A stretch of DNA of 64,000 nt from Chryseobacterium oryzae (GTDB taxonomy: Bacteria; Bacteroidota; Bacteroidia; Flavobacteriales; Weeksellaceae): contig NZ_CP094529.1 of the NCBI RefSeq assembly GCF_022811665.1, forward strand, positions 1,054,001 through 1,118,000. Reading direction: 5' to 3'. Below the pieces are notes generated by a model. That model searched no databases. It was not told where the DNA came from and was given only the letters and a program-made list of their open reading frames with translations. A program made the translations under genes and the position numbers. How positions within the stretch are numbered: position 1 is the first letter of the stretch; each line of letters opens with the position of its first letter. Below, piece by piece: positions 21,100 through 30,173 of the stretch.

Positions 21100-21922
21100 A
21101 AAATATATTGACGAACATCGGGATGAATTTGATTCGATGGAAGTTCCGGAAGGAAGTTTTGATAACATTATGGCAAAACTTAATCCTGAAAAAACCATTG
21201 ATGAAACAATAAAACCATTATTTCCGGTCAAAAAATGGTTGGCGGCTGCGTCTGTGGTGATTTTGATTTCGGCTGGCATTTTCACTTTTTGGAATCAGAA
21301 AACGGAACAAACAATGCTTGTAAAACAATCGAAAACTAAAGAAAATAGTAATTCAGAAAATGTAAATTACAATAATTTAGACATTCCTGAGCCGAGAAAA
21401 ATTGACTTACAAGAAGTGAAAAATGAAAATCAAAAATTAGCTCAAAACGCTCAGAAACCTGTTGATAAAATCCCGAATAAACCTAATTCCAGGACTAATT
21501 CTGATTCAGAAAAACAATCATCAGACAAGGAAAAAGCACTTGAATTGATGAACAATTCTTTTTCTGCCAGCAAACGATTAGAAGGTATCGCATTGATTAA
21601 AAATCAAGAGAAATATGATAATGAGATTATTGATTATTTATCAGAAAAAGCTTTGTCAGATGAGAACACCAACGTCCGATTAGCCGCTGTGGAAGCTTTG
21701 GAAAAGCACTCAAAAAACTCTAACATTGAAAAGCAAATGCAAAATATTTTCCTGCAACAGGATGACCCGATGGTTCAGAGAGAGCTAATCGCCATTTTAG
21801 GACAGAAAAAATCTTCTCAACATAACGCATCTGTTGATGCAAAACTGAAGGAACTGACCACCAATCCAACCACATTAGATTTCGTGAAAGACGAAGCCTA
21901 TGCGGTATTATTACGATATTAA
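21083..21922 (+). CDS. Probable anti-sigma factor with C-terminal HEAT repeats
   Basis: This 279-residue protein starts at an ATG overlapping the sigma gene stop. The cytosolic N-terminus (residues 1-50; LKKYIDEHRDEFDSMEVPEG) is followed by one transmembrane helix (about 53-72, KKWLAAASVVILISAGIF), a low-complexity linker, and C-terminal HEAT-like helical repeats (NVRLAAVEALEKH, MVQRELIAILGQKK). The arrangement is that of a membrane anti-sigma factor whose periplasmic domain senses something. The anti-sigma role is inferred from position. Confidence 0.72.
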   Translation: MKDSLKKYIDEHRDEFDSMEVPEGSFDNIMAKLNPEKTIDETIKPLFPVKKWLAAASVVILISAGIFTFWNQKTEQTMLVKQSKTKENSNSENVNYNNLDIPEPRKIDLQEVKNENQKLAQNAQKPVDKIPNKPNSRTNSDSEKQSSDKEKALELMNNSFSASKRLEGIALIKNQEKYDNEIIDYLSEKALSDENTNVRLAAVEALEKHSKNSNIEKQMQNIFLQQDDPMVQRELIAILGQKKSSQHNASVDAKLKELTTNPTTLDFVKDEAYAVLLRY

Positions 21923-21962
21923 AAGCTTTTATATATACAACTCAACTTTAAAATTCAACTTT

Positions 21963-22748
21963 ATGAAAAACATATTTTTAATACTCGCAATAGCGATGGT
22001 AACATCCATCCACGCACAGGAAACCGATTCTGACAGCACATCAATTTCCCATCATTCGAAAACCTATAAAGTCAAAAAAAACAGTGGTAAACTTCAAATC
22101 AATCTCGGAAAAGTAACGGTGGAAGGTTACAAAGGGAACGAGATTATTTTCTCTCTGGAAAATTCTGATGAAGAAGAAGACAAAAGAGCTGAAGGACTAC
22201 AGGTAGTCAATGCTTTAGGACTGAAAGACAATACAGGATTAGGCATTAACCTTAGCGAAAAAGATGGTGTACTGGAAGTGAACCCTTTGAAGAAAATTTC
22301 GCATCCGGAAATCAAAATTATGGTTCCTCAGAATATGATTATTGCTTTCAAACATCAATCGCAATACGGTGGCGACGTGATTTTCAGAAATATCCAAAAC
22401 GAAATAGAAATTGCAACCACTTACAACAAAATCGAATTGGAAAACATTACCGGTCCGGCAACTGTAAAATCGATCTATGGAAACATAGATGCTATTTTCT
22501 CCCAAAATGTGAAAGGTCCGTTATCCATCATTTCAATTTACGGTCACGTAGATGTGACGCTTCCCAAAGCGATTAAAGCGAATCTGAAAGCCACAACTTC
22601 TTACGGCGAAATCTATATGTCTCCCGACATAAAAGTGGTTGTAGAGGGCAAAAACGGAGATAATGATTTGGTTGGGAAAATCAATGGTGGTGGTTTGGAC
22701 ACTACAATAAGTTCCGATTATGGTAAAATTTATCTGAGAGCAAAATGA
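21963..22748 (+). CDS. DUF4097-type secreted beta-strand repeat protein
   Basis: This 261-residue protein has a signal peptide (MKNIFLILAIAMVTSIHAQ). Its repeating beta-strand pattern is typical of DUF4097 putative adhesins: KNSGKLQINLGKVTVEGYKGNEI, ATVKSIYGNIDAIF, LSIISIYGHVDVTLP and TTSYGEIYMS. The start was chosen at the ATG directly before the signal peptide. Its stop overlaps the next paralog's ATG (ATGA). The role is unknown; surface or periplasmic location is inferred. Confidence 0.78.
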   Translation: MKNIFLILAIAMVTSIHAQETDSDSTSISHHSKTYKVKKNSGKLQINLGKVTVEGYKGNEIIFSLENSDEEEDKRAEGLQVVNALGLKDNTGLGINLSEKDGVLEVNPLKKISHPEIKIMVPQNMIIAFKHQSQYGGDVIFRNIQNEIEIATTYNKIELENITGPATVKSIYGNIDAIFSQNVKGPLSIISIYGHVDVTLPKAIKANLKATTSYGEIYMSPDIKVVVEGKNGDNDLVGKINGGGLDTTISSDYGKIYLRAK

Positions 22749-23467
22749 GAACAATTGTAAGCATTGCAGTCGGTTTGGTTTTTTATCTAAGCCCTGCGCA
22801 GAGCCAGATTAATAAAAGTTTCCCTGTGAAAGCCAATGAACAAGTAGTGATGAAATTCGATTATCCGGAAACCATTAGAGTAAGCACTTGGGAAGGAAAC
22901 GAAATTCAGATTACAGGAACGGTGGATATTAATAATAATGAGTCTAATCAATATTTTAATATCAAAGATTCTAAAAGTGCGAACAGTCTTTTAATTGAAG
23001 GAAAAATTAAAGATATTGACAAAATCCCTCACAGAATTACGCTGAAAAATGGCAATGGGAAAATTGTTTTGCAATCTAAAGAAGATTTAAAGAAATATGC
23101 TAAAGAAAACAATCTGAAAAACTATTCAGTTACCAATGGCGCTGCTATTAACATCACGCTCGACATTAAAATTCCGAAATCGGTGAAAGCAAAAATAGAA
23201 TCTACTTACGGCGTTGTAGAACTTGTGAATTACAATAGCAATATTGATGTAAACGCAATCTATGGCGGTATTGATGCCAAGATTGCGGAAAAAATTACCG
23301 GAAAAATTATGACCGAAACACAATTCGGAAAAGTGTATAGCAATCTGGATGCACCACTCAGCGGAAAAGATTTGGATAATTTTCAAACCTTTTTAACTGC
23401 AACTCCGGGAAGCGGACCACAATATAATTTGCAATCTAAATTCGGAAATATTTATCTTCGGAAATAA
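22745..23467 (+). CDS. Second DUF4097-like secreted protein
   Basis: This 240-residue paralog of the preceding protein has a signal peptide ending near SPAQSQ. Repeating strands such as VKAKIESTYGVVELVNYNSNIDVNAIYGGIDAKI and the final KFGNIYLRK mirror the ending of its neighbour. Translation is coupled by the ATGA overlap. It probably belongs to the same ECF-controlled operon. Confidence 0.75.
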   Translation: MRTIVSIAVGLVFYLSPAQSQINKSFPVKANEQVVMKFDYPETIRVSTWEGNEIQITGTVDINNNESNQYFNIKDSKSANSLLIEGKIKDIDKIPHRITLKNGNGKIVLQSKEDLKKYAKENNLKNYSVTNGAAINITLDIKIPKSVKAKIESTYGVVELVNYNSNIDVNAIYGGIDAKIAEKITGKIMTETQFGKVYSNLDAPLSGKDLDNFQTFLTATPGSGPQYNLQSKFGNIYLRK

Positions 23468-23500
23468 AAACAATTGGAAAACGAGAAATTAAATAAAAAA

Positions 23501-23857
23501 ATGACGGTCATTAATGGCGGTCATTTTTCTGATTTGGACGGTTTTTATCAGGAAATCAATCGACTTTTTATGTCTGATGAAGATTGGAATGTCGGAACTT
23601 TAGATGGTTTTGATGATATTTTGTATAGCTATAAGGGTGAAATCATCTGGAAAGATTCTGAAAAATCGAAAAAGGATTTAGGTTTTGATTTAACTAAGGA
23701 ATTTTACGACAATAGAATCAGAATTGGAAAACCTTTTAACGTGAAATTAATTCAGCAAAAGCTGGATGATTTGATGGAAGGAAAAGGGCAAACTCTTTTT
23801 GAAATTTTAGTTGAAATTATAGAATTTCACCAAAATATTAAGCTGGTTTTGGATTGA
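23501..23857 (+). CDS. Barstar-family (ribonuclease inhibitor-like) protein
   Basis: This 118-residue protein resembles barstar: INGGHFSDLDGFYQEINRLF, then DDWNVGTLDGFDDILY and a C-terminal helix EILVEIIEFHQNIKLVL. Barstar inhibits the ribonuclease barnase, but no barnase-like gene is visible nearby, so the partner is unknown. ATG 23501 was preferred over an upstream in-frame TTG (23474) because it gives the usual family start. It lies 33 bp after the DUF4097 pair and could be the last gene of that operon. Confidence 0.75.
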   Translation: MTVINGGHFSDLDGFYQEINRLFMSDEDWNVGTLDGFDDILYSYKGEIIWKDSEKSKKDLGFDLTKEFYDNRIRIGKPFNVKLIQQKLDDLMEGKGQTLFEILVEIIEFHQNIKLVLD

Positions 23858-23875
23858 ATTTTCTATGTGTTTTTG

Positions 23876-24229
23876 TCAAAGGAAAATGTATTTCCAATAG
23901 ACCACAAATCCGATAATAACAGAAAGAATTGCCATAAGAACAACAGCTCCCGCAGAAATGTCTTTAATGAAGCCGATTTTTGGATCGAAGTCGGGCTGGA
24001 TAAAATCGCAAATTTTTTCTATTGCCGTGTTAAAAATTTCAGCAACTAGAACTCCAAAAGAAACCGTTACAATAAGAATAGAATCAATATTAGAAAGTTT
24101 CAGATAAAAAATCAGTATCAGATTAACTACAAATGCTAAGCATTCCAGCTTAAAATTTCTTTCTGAAAGCATGAGGAAAATCCCATTGAGAGCGTGAAGA
24201 AAACTTTTTTGTAAAGAAGGTTTTCGCAT
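23876..24229 (-). CDS. dgkA: Diacylglycerol kinase family protein
   Basis: This 117-residue integral membrane protein has three helices and the DgkA signature AEIFNTAIEKICDF (E..NTAIE..D), followed by KDISAGAVVL. It phosphorylates diacylglycerol or undecaprenol to recycle lipids. Gram-positive members of this family are undecaprenol kinases, so the exact substrate is open. It converges on the barstar-like gene. Confidence 0.9.
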   Translation of the reverse strand: MRKPSLQKSFLHALNGIFLMLSERNFKLECLAFVVNLILIFYLKLSNIDSILIVTVSFGVLVAEIFNTAIEKICDFIQPDFDPKIGFIKDISAGAVVLMAILSVIIGFVVYWKYIFL

Positions 24230-24360
24230 TGATATTTAATTTCAAATTAGGTTTTCGGAAGTAGGAGACCTGTTTTTTTCTTTAGTGTTCAAAGATAAAC
24301 TTATTTTGATGTTTGTTAATAACTCTCAGAATTAAATTTCTCAGTCTGTTTTGTATTTGT

Positions 24361-24368
24361 TATATTTG
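24361..24368 (+). promoter_or_regulatory. Probable -7 element for dnaN
   Basis: TATATTTG (TAnnTTTG) lies 20 bp before the dnaN ATG. No TTG occurs at the standard -33 distance. Confidence 0.45.
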
Positions 24369-24388
24369 TAAAAACTTATTTTAAATCT

Positions 24389-25519
24389 ATGAAATTTATT
24401 GTTTCAAGTGGTGAGCTGCAGAAGGCTTTACAAACTGTAAGTGGTGTAATATCAAGTTCTCAGTCGAGACCGATCTTAGAAAACTATCTTTTTGAGCTGA
24501 ACGAAAATAATCTTACCATTACTGCATCTGATGGCGAAACAACTTTAATTACTTCTTTGGAAGTGAAATCTGATGATTCTGGTAGATTTGCCGTTCCTGC
24601 AAAGATTTTTCAAGATTTTATAAAAACTTATGGTGAGCAGCCTCTTACTTTGGCGGTGAAAGACAATGTGGAAGGAACAGGAAGTCAGCTTGAAATTTTA
24701 GATGAAAAAGATAATTTTGCCGTTGCTTTAGACAATGCAGACGATTATCCTGAAATCCCGGAATTTGATGCTTCACAGTCTGTTACAATGCCTGCAGGAG
24801 TTCTTTCCGAAGCTTTAACCAATACACTTTTTGCTACCAGTAACGACTCGCTTCGTCCTGTAATGACGGGTGTTTTATTTCAATTTGGAGAAAATGAAAC
24901 CAATTTTGTTTCTACAGATTCTCATAGATTGGTGGTTTACAAAAGAACCGATTTGATGAATGCCGAACCGATGGAATTCATCATGCCTAAAAAACCACTT
25001 AATATTTTCAAAAATATTTTAGCATCATCCAACCAAGATGTAACGATAGATTTTAATGAAAATATGGCTAAATTTACTTTTGGTCAGCACGTTTGGATTT
25101 GTAGATTAATAGACGGAAAATACCCGAATTATACAGCGGTAATTCCTAAAGAAAACCCAAATGTTTTAACGATTAACAGAAATCTTTTACTCAGTGCAAT
25201 TAGAAGAGCTTCTATTATGTCGAATAAATCTACCAATCAGGTAAGATTTAAGCTTTCAGGAAATATTCTTCACCTTCATGCAGAAGATACAGAATATGCA
25301 AACAAAGCAGATATGCAGATTCCTTGCGATTACAACGGGGAAGATATTAATATTGGTTTCAGTTCTAAATTTTTAACTGAAATGTTAGGGATTTTGGCAG
25401 CCGATGATATTACAATGAAAATGTCTCAGCCAAACAGACCGGGAATTATTGAGCCGCTAGATGGTTTAGAAGAAAACGAAAATATTTTAATGCTTTCTAT
25501 GCCTGTTATTGGTTTGTAG
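24389..25519 (+). CDS. dnaN: DNA polymerase III beta subunit (sliding clamp)
   Basis: This 376-residue protein shows the three repeated clamp domains: KFIVSSGELQKALQTVSGVI at the start, LRPVMTGVLFQF and STDSHRLVVYKR in the middle, and MLSMPVIG at the C-terminus. It encircles DNA and tethers DNA polymerase. It is not next to dnaA or an apparent origin, which is common in Bacteroidota. A terminator follows. Confidence 0.97.
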   Translation: MKFIVSSGELQKALQTVSGVISSSQSRPILENYLFELNENNLTITASDGETTLITSLEVKSDDSGRFAVPAKIFQDFIKTYGEQPLTLAVKDNVEGTGSQLEILDEKDNFAVALDNADDYPEIPEFDASQSVTMPAGVLSEALTNTLFATSNDSLRPVMTGVLFQFGENETNFVSTDSHRLVVYKRTDLMNAEPMEFIMPKKPLNIFKNILASSNQDVTIDFNENMAKFTFGQHVWICRLIDGKYPNYTAVIPKENPNVLTINRNLLLSAIRRASIMSNKSTNQVRFKLSGNILHLHAEDTEYANKADMQIPCDYNGEDINIGFSSKFLTEMLGILAADDITMKMSQPNRPGIIEPLDGLEENENILMLSMPVIGL

Positions 25520-25540
25520 GATTAAAATACGCATAAAAAT

Positions 25541-25573
25541 AAAAGGATTTCAATATTTGGAATCCTTTTTTAT
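25541..25573 (+). terminator. Intrinsic terminator after dnaN
   Basis: AAAAGGATT and AATCCTTTT arms with an 11-nt loop lead into a T-run. Confidence 0.85.
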
Positions 25574-25636
25574 TGTTTTGAATCTATCAAAATCAAATTA
25601 TCAAAAGAAAAATGGAAATTGAAGTTAAAAAATGAA

Positions 25637-26350
25637 CTAAGATTGGTTTTCTTTTTCCAAATTTTCAATAAGTTTTCCTTTTACTGCGGTAAATGTTAGA
25701 TCTTTTGCTTCTGCGAATGAAATTTCATATTTTCTTTCAATATTTCTCAAATTCTCAGGAAATTTTTCGAGAAGATTATCGTAATACTGGTTTAAAAAAG
25801 TTTGGGATGGTAAAGTGTAGTTTATTTTAAGCTGAAACCTTCTGAGAAGAGCAGTGTCAATAATTTCCGGATGATTTGTCGCACAGATTAGCATCGCGTT
25901 TTCAGGATAATAATCTATAAGCTGGAGTAGGGTATTTACGAGCCTCCTCATTTCTCCAACGTCTTTATCATCACTACCTCTTGCTTTGCCTATCTGATCC
26001 AGTTCGTCCAGAAAAAGAACCGATTTTTCTCTTGCTGCTTTGTCGAAAATCATTTTAATATTTTGCGATGTTTCCCCAATTCTGGAAGAAACAATGTTGC
26101 TGAGATTCAGAATGATAATATTTTTATTCAAAGCATTGGCAATTGCCTTGGCGGTCATTGTTTTTCCGCATCCCGAACTGCCTTGCAATAGTATTTTGTT
26201 GTTAACAGGCAAACCAAATTCCTGAAGTTGCTTAATGTATGTATGTTCTTTAATAATCTGTATGATCTCTTTTTTGTTTTCAGGCGAAAGATATATATCA
26301 TTCAAATTGAGTTCTTCTTTATCCTGAATAATAAGATTGTACAAATTCAT
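25637..26350 (-). CDS. AAA family ATPase (FtsH/p97-type core)
   Basis: This 237-residue single-domain AAA+ protein has Walker A LLQGSSGCGKTMTAKAIA, Walker B SVLFLDELDQIG, sensor 1 ICATNHPEI and the arginine finger in LLRRF. Nothing else is attached: no protease, no transmembrane segment. It therefore resembles stand-alone ATP-binding proteins of the AAA family, whose substrates are unknown. It is alone in its transcription unit. Confidence 0.85.
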   Translation of the reverse strand: MNLYNLIIQDKEELNLNDIYLSPENKKEIIQIIKEHTYIKQLQEFGLPVNNKILLQGSSGCGKTMTAKAIANALNKNIIILNLSNIVSSRIGETSQNIKMIFDKAAREKSVLFLDELDQIGKARGSDDKDVGEMRRLVNTLLQLIDYYPENAMLICATNHPEIIDTALLRRFQLKINYTLPSQTFLNQYYDNLLEKFPENLRNIERKYEISFAEAKDLTFTAVKGKLIENLEKENQS

Positions 26351-26451
26351 TACTTTATGCTTAAAAACTGCACAAAGATACTGAGTTCTGAATTGATTTT
26401 AAAGTAAACGGAGAAAATGAAAGAGAAAAAAGGAAGTCTTATGTTTTTAGG

Positions 26452-26481
26452 CTCTTTTACTCCGGTTGAGTAAAAGAGCAG
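26452..26481. terminator. Inverted repeat, probable terminator
   Basis: GCTCTTTTACTC and GAGTAAAAGAGC form a perfect 12-bp stem with a short loop (CGGTT). The flanking T-run is modest, so another hairpin function is possible. Confidence 0.55.
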
Positions 26482-26553
26482 ACAGTTTTAGAGAAAACTG
26501 CAAACATAAATAATAATAATTTGTTAAATAAGAAATGTTGTGTAGAGAATGAA

Positions 26554-26631
26554 TTATCCTTCTCTTCTAACTGTTACAAAATATGAAGAAACTAAAACTG
26601 CACATGTTGCGATACCTATATAAGCGATCAT
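26554..26631 (-). CDS. Candidate 25-residue single-helix membrane protein
   Basis: An ATG-to-TAA frame encodes a short hydrophobic helix (IAYIGIATCAVLVSSYFV) followed by a positively charged tail TVRREG, the layout of many bacterial small membrane proteins. It sits in an otherwise non-coding 607-bp gap, upstream on the transcript of the inverted repeat at 26452-26481. No homolog is recognised; coding status is a guess from composition and layout. Confidence 0.38.
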   Translation of the reverse strand: MIAYIGIATCAVLVSSYFVTVRREG

Positions 26632-26957
26632 AATTTTGAATTTTTTAATTATACTGATTTTTATTGATAATTTTGTAATGCAAATGTCGGGCAATCTTTT
26701 AGCTCCTCAAATAGTATAATTATGATGTTTATCAGTGTTGTTTGTTGTTTAAATGCTGTTTTTAGTATTTTCTAATTTGTTTTAATGATTGTTTTGTATG
26801 GGTTTGTAATGTTTATTTAATTGTGTTTTTGATAAAAAATTATTATATTTTTAATAATTGTATATTTTGTTTTGAATCTTCCATAAATACAAATCCAAAA
26901 TATTTTCTTTTGAATTGATGATTTATCATCCTATTTTTTTGAACTAGATAATTGTCT

Positions 26958-27689
26958 TTAATAAAGTTTTTGATCTTTTTTGCAGAAGAAGCTTGTTCTC
27001 TTATTTTTGCCGGTTTCTTTTTTGGTAATTGTGCCACCACAAAGAGGGCATTTTTCTCGATGATATACCTGAAAATGTTTTCTGAGCTCATTTTTTATTT
27101 TCCATTTTAGAAAATCGAAGCTGTAATCTATTGTCTCTGAAATAATTTGTTGGAGAATTTTTTTTGGTATATTCTGAATTTTGCTTTCAGGATGTACTTT
27201 TGCACGGAATAATGCTTCATTTTTTATAATATTTCCGACTCCGGAAAATATTTCTTGATTCATCAATGCATCACAAATCAACATAGTAGGATGAGTGTTC
27301 ATTTTTTCAATCGCTTTTTCAGTATTCCAGTTTTTGCTCATAACATCGGCTTCCCAATCTATGGTATTTAAGATACTTTCATCCACAATTTTTACAGAAC
27401 AGGTATAAAAATACACAGTTCCGTTTTGAAATTTTAACCCAAGGCGCAAAGATTTCATTTCTGGTTTTTCTTCTAAGCTGTAAGATCCGAACATCAGCAA
27501 ATGTATTCTGAAGATACAGTCATCAAAAATCAGGAAAGTTAGTTTTCCGAAAGTCTTAATTTTTTTCAGAACTTTGCCAGCTACGATATGTTCATCCGGA
27601 ACTGAACTTCCTTCCGCATTAATTACTTTTTTGCCTACAAATTTCAGTAGGTCATCTTTCATCAGTAAAATGGTTGGTCCTTCTGGCAT
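26958..27689 (-). CDS. Formamidopyrimidine-DNA glycosylase / endonuclease VIII family
   Basis: This 243-residue protein starts with MPEGPTI, the catalytic N-terminal Pro/Glu pair of Fpg/Nei glycosylases. It has the helix-two-turn-helix region MNQEIFSGVGNIIKNEALF and a C-terminal zinc-finger region with CPLCGGTI. The enzyme should excise oxidised bases. PEGPTI and the sequence after it are closer to Nei than to MutM. The zinc finger is odd: only three Cys are present, with Asp in FFCKKDQ where the fourth Cys is expected, and the tail is short. Confidence 0.88.
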   Translation of the reverse strand: MPEGPTILLMKDDLLKFVGKKVINAEGSSVPDEHIVAGKVLKKIKTFGKLTFLIFDDCIFRIHLLMFGSYSLEEKPEMKSLRLGLKFQNGTVYFYTCSVKIVDESILNTIDWEADVMSKNWNTEKAIEKMNTHPTMLICDALMNQEIFSGVGNIIKNEALFRAKVHPESKIQNIPKKILQQIISETIDYSFDFLKWKIKNELRKHFQVYHREKCPLCGGTITKKETGKNKRTSFFCKKDQKLY

Positions 27690-27757
27690 AATATCTATTT
27701 TGGATAAAAATTCAAATATTATTCCTCAGAAAATAAAATTTGCTTTAATTTTGAAAA

Positions 27758-29116
27758 ATGATGAATTTGAATCAGATTTTTACCAGTCAGAGAACCGGTA
27801 ATAATCCCAATACGGTGGCTTCGAGAACAGATTTTCAGAGAGATTTCGATAGAATAATTTTTTCTTCGGCTTTCAGAAGATTACAAAACAAAACACAGGT
27901 TTTTCCGCTTCCCGGAAGTGTTTTTGTGCACAATAGGTTAACACATTCTTTAGAAGTTTCTTCTGTGGGGAGAAGTTTGGGAAGTGTGATAGGAGAATAT
28001 ATTGCAGAAAATTTTAAATCTGAACTTAATGAAGAATCCAGAAATTTTTATCAGCATAATTTAGGAAATGTTGTCGCTGCAGCTTGTCTTTGCCATGATG
28101 TGGGAAACCCTGCTTTCGGGCATTCGGGTGAAGATGCGATTGCCAGTTATTTTGAAAGAAATGAAAACCAGATAAAACATCAGTTTTCCGAAAAAGAATG
28201 GGCAGATCTTGTTAATTTCGAAGGAAATGCAAATGCGATAAGAGTTTTAACGCATCAGCAACAGGGAAAAGATTTTGGAGGAACTCAACTTACCTTAACC
28301 ACTTTGGCCAGCATTGCAAAATACCCTTGTGAAGCAGTGGCGAAGAAAAAAGGATATGTGCACAGAAAGAAATTTGGTTTTTTCCAGAATGAAAAAGAAA
28401 CTTTCCTGGAAATAGCAAAAGGCGTAAAACTTATTTGTGAAAATAACCAACCCTATATTTTCAAAAGGCATCCATTCGTTTGGCTGGTAGAAGCGGCAGA
28501 TGATATTTGTTATAACATTATAGATATGGAAGATGCTCACAGATTAGGAATTGTATCTACAGCAGATTGCAAAAATCTTTTTTTTGAGCTGGTGAAATCT
28601 GAAACAGACGATATAAAAAGAGTAGAAAATAAACTTAATTCTATCGGAAACGAAAACGAACAGATTTCTTACCTCAGAGCGAAAGTAATTAATGCATTAA
28701 TTAATAAATCTGTTGAATTATTTAAGCTGAATTTTAATAAAATATTAGATGGAACCTTAGATAAAGCTTTGTTGGATATTTATAAATATGAAAACACAAC
28801 TTTACAGGATATTGAAACTTTTTCAATTGAAAAAATTTACAATCACCGAGCAGTTGTAGAAATAGAAAACGCAGGATATAATGTGATGTATGAATTGCTG
28901 GATCATTTTATTCCATCAATTCTGAAAAAAGATGATGAGAGGAAATCTTATGACAAAAAAGCACTGAAATTACTGCCAAAACAGTTTGTGTATGAAAAAG
29001 GCAGCGACTATCAGAAAACCTTGGGAATTATAGATTTCGTGTCGGGAATGACGGATAATTACGCGACAGATTTATACAGAAAAATTAAAGGGATAGATAT
29101 TGGGATGACTATGTAG
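27758..29116 (+). CDS. dgt: Deoxyguanosinetriphosphate triphosphohydrolase (dGTPase)
   Basis: This 452-residue HD-domain protein shows RTDFQRDFDRIIFSSAFRRLQNKTQVFPL, HNRLTHSLEVSSVGRSLG and the HD motif in CLCHDVGNPAFGHSGE. It hydrolyses dGTP to deoxyguanosine and triphosphate. Start ATG 27758 is followed immediately by a second ATG. It is divergent from the glycosylase gene, with only 68 bp between them. Confidence 0.94.
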   Translation: MMNLNQIFTSQRTGNNPNTVASRTDFQRDFDRIIFSSAFRRLQNKTQVFPLPGSVFVHNRLTHSLEVSSVGRSLGSVIGEYIAENFKSELNEESRNFYQHNLGNVVAAACLCHDVGNPAFGHSGEDAIASYFERNENQIKHQFSEKEWADLVNFEGNANAIRVLTHQQQGKDFGGTQLTLTTLASIAKYPCEAVAKKKGYVHRKKFGFFQNEKETFLEIAKGVKLICENNQPYIFKRHPFVWLVEAADDICYNIIDMEDAHRLGIVSTADCKNLFFELVKSETDDIKRVENKLNSIGNENEQISYLRAKVINALINKSVELFKLNFNKILDGTLDKALLDIYKYENTTLQDIETFSIEKIYNHRAVVEIENAGYNVMYELLDHFIPSILKKDDERKSYDKKALKLLPKQFVYEKGSDYQKTLGIIDFVSGMTDNYATDLYRKIKGIDIGMTM

Positions 29117-29183
29117 ACAAATGTTGGTTTTATTTCAGAAAATTTTTGTATCTTATCAACAAATCAAATATTAAAAAACTACT

Positions 29184-30092
29184 ATGATCTATTTAGGTAT
29201 TTTGGTCTTTTTCGGACTGATAACATTATTTGCTTCTTTTTTTACGGTGAAGCAGGAAACAGCGGCTATCGTTGAGCGTTTAGGTAAGCTTCATTCTGTT
29301 CGTCACGCAGGTTTACAGCTTAAAATTCCTTTTGTTGATCAGATTTCTAAAAGAATGAATTTAAGAATTCAGCAACTGGATGTAATTATCGATACCAAAA
29401 CATTGGATAACGTTTTTATCAGAATGAAAGTTTCAGTTCAGTTTCAGGTAATCAGACAACAGGTTGCAGATGCATATTATCGTTTGGAAAATCCTGAATC
29501 TCAAATTACTTCATTCGTTTTTGATGTAGTGAGAGCAGAGGTTCCGAAGCTAAAACTGGATGATGTTTTTGTAAGAAAAGATGATATTGCAATTGCTGTA
29601 AAAGGTGAGTTGCAAGAGGCTATGAACAGTTATGGTTACGATATCATTAAAGCATTGGTTACGGATATCGATCCGGATGAGCAGGTAAAACACGCCATGA
29701 ACAGAATTAATGCCGCTGAAAGAGAAAAAACTGCTGCAGAATACGAATCTGAAGCTCAGAGAATCAGAATTGTGGCAGTTGCAAAAGCAGAAGCAGAATC
29801 TAAAAAATTACAGGGACAGGGTATTGCAGATCAAAGAAGAGAGATTGCAAAAGGTTTGCAGGAGTCTGTACACATGCTTAATTCTGTAAATATTAAGCCT
29901 CAGGAAGCTTCAGCTTTAATCGTTGTTACACAGCATTACGATACTCTTCAGTCTATTGGTGCCAACAATAGAAGTAATCTTGTACTTCTTCCAAATTCGC
30001 CAACTGCAGCAAGTTCTATGCTTAATGATTTGGTGGTTTCCATGGCTGCAACGCAAAAAATGGATGATTTAGGAATTACCGGTAATAAATAA
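29184..30092 (+). CDS. SPFH/Band 7 (stomatin/paraslipin-like) membrane protein
   Basis: This 302-residue protein has one N-terminal membrane helix (residues 3-20) followed by an SPFH domain: QETAAIVERLGKLHSVRHAGLQLKIPF, VSVQFQV and YRLENPESQITSFVFDVVRAEVPKL. A C-terminal coiled coil, rich in AEREKTAAEYESEAQRIR, follows. It scaffolds membrane microdomains and often works with membrane proteases. A strong terminator follows. Confidence 0.93.
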   Translation: MIYLGILVFFGLITLFASFFTVKQETAAIVERLGKLHSVRHAGLQLKIPFVDQISKRMNLRIQQLDVIIDTKTLDNVFIRMKVSVQFQVIRQQVADAYYRLENPESQITSFVFDVVRAEVPKLKLDDVFVRKDDIAIAVKGELQEAMNSYGYDIIKALVTDIDPDEQVKHAMNRINAAEREKTAAEYESEAQRIRIVAVAKAEAESKKLQGQGIADQRREIAKGLQESVHMLNSVNIKPQEASALIVVTQHYDTLQSIGANNRSNLVLLPNSPTAASSMLNDLVVSMAATQKMDDLGITGNK

Positions 30093-30107
30093 TCATTAAT
30101 ATCATAA

Positions 30108-30147
30108 AAAAACAGCACTCAAATTCTTAGAAATTGAGTGCTGTTTT
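30108..30147. terminator. Intrinsic terminator after SPFH gene
   Basis: AAAACAGCACTCAA and TTGAGTGCTGTTTT form a perfect 14-bp stem, able to serve both this gene and the convergent DUF962 gene. Confidence 0.92.
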
Positions 30148-30173
30148 ATTTTCAGTTGTCAAAACCGATGATT

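Larger units (their letters stand above)
26351..26957. other. AT-rich intergenic region
   Basis: This 607-bp very AT-rich region lies between two minus-strand genes. It contains one possible small ORF (26554-26631, minus). Two GGAGTAAAAGAGC-like and CTCTTTTACTCC segments near 26452-26482 form an inverted repeat (GCTCTTTTACTCC ... GAGTAAAAGAGC), probably a terminator for a short transcript. Nothing else is supported. Confidence 0.5.

Noticed and set aside
23867..24049. Plus-strand ORF opposite the diacylglycerol kinase gene
   Set aside because: It lies fully within the antisense strand of a well-supported gene and has no family resemblance.
24361..25519. Replication origin near dnaN
   Set aside because: No dnaA, no cluster of DnaA boxes and no A/T-rich unwinding pattern was found around the gene.
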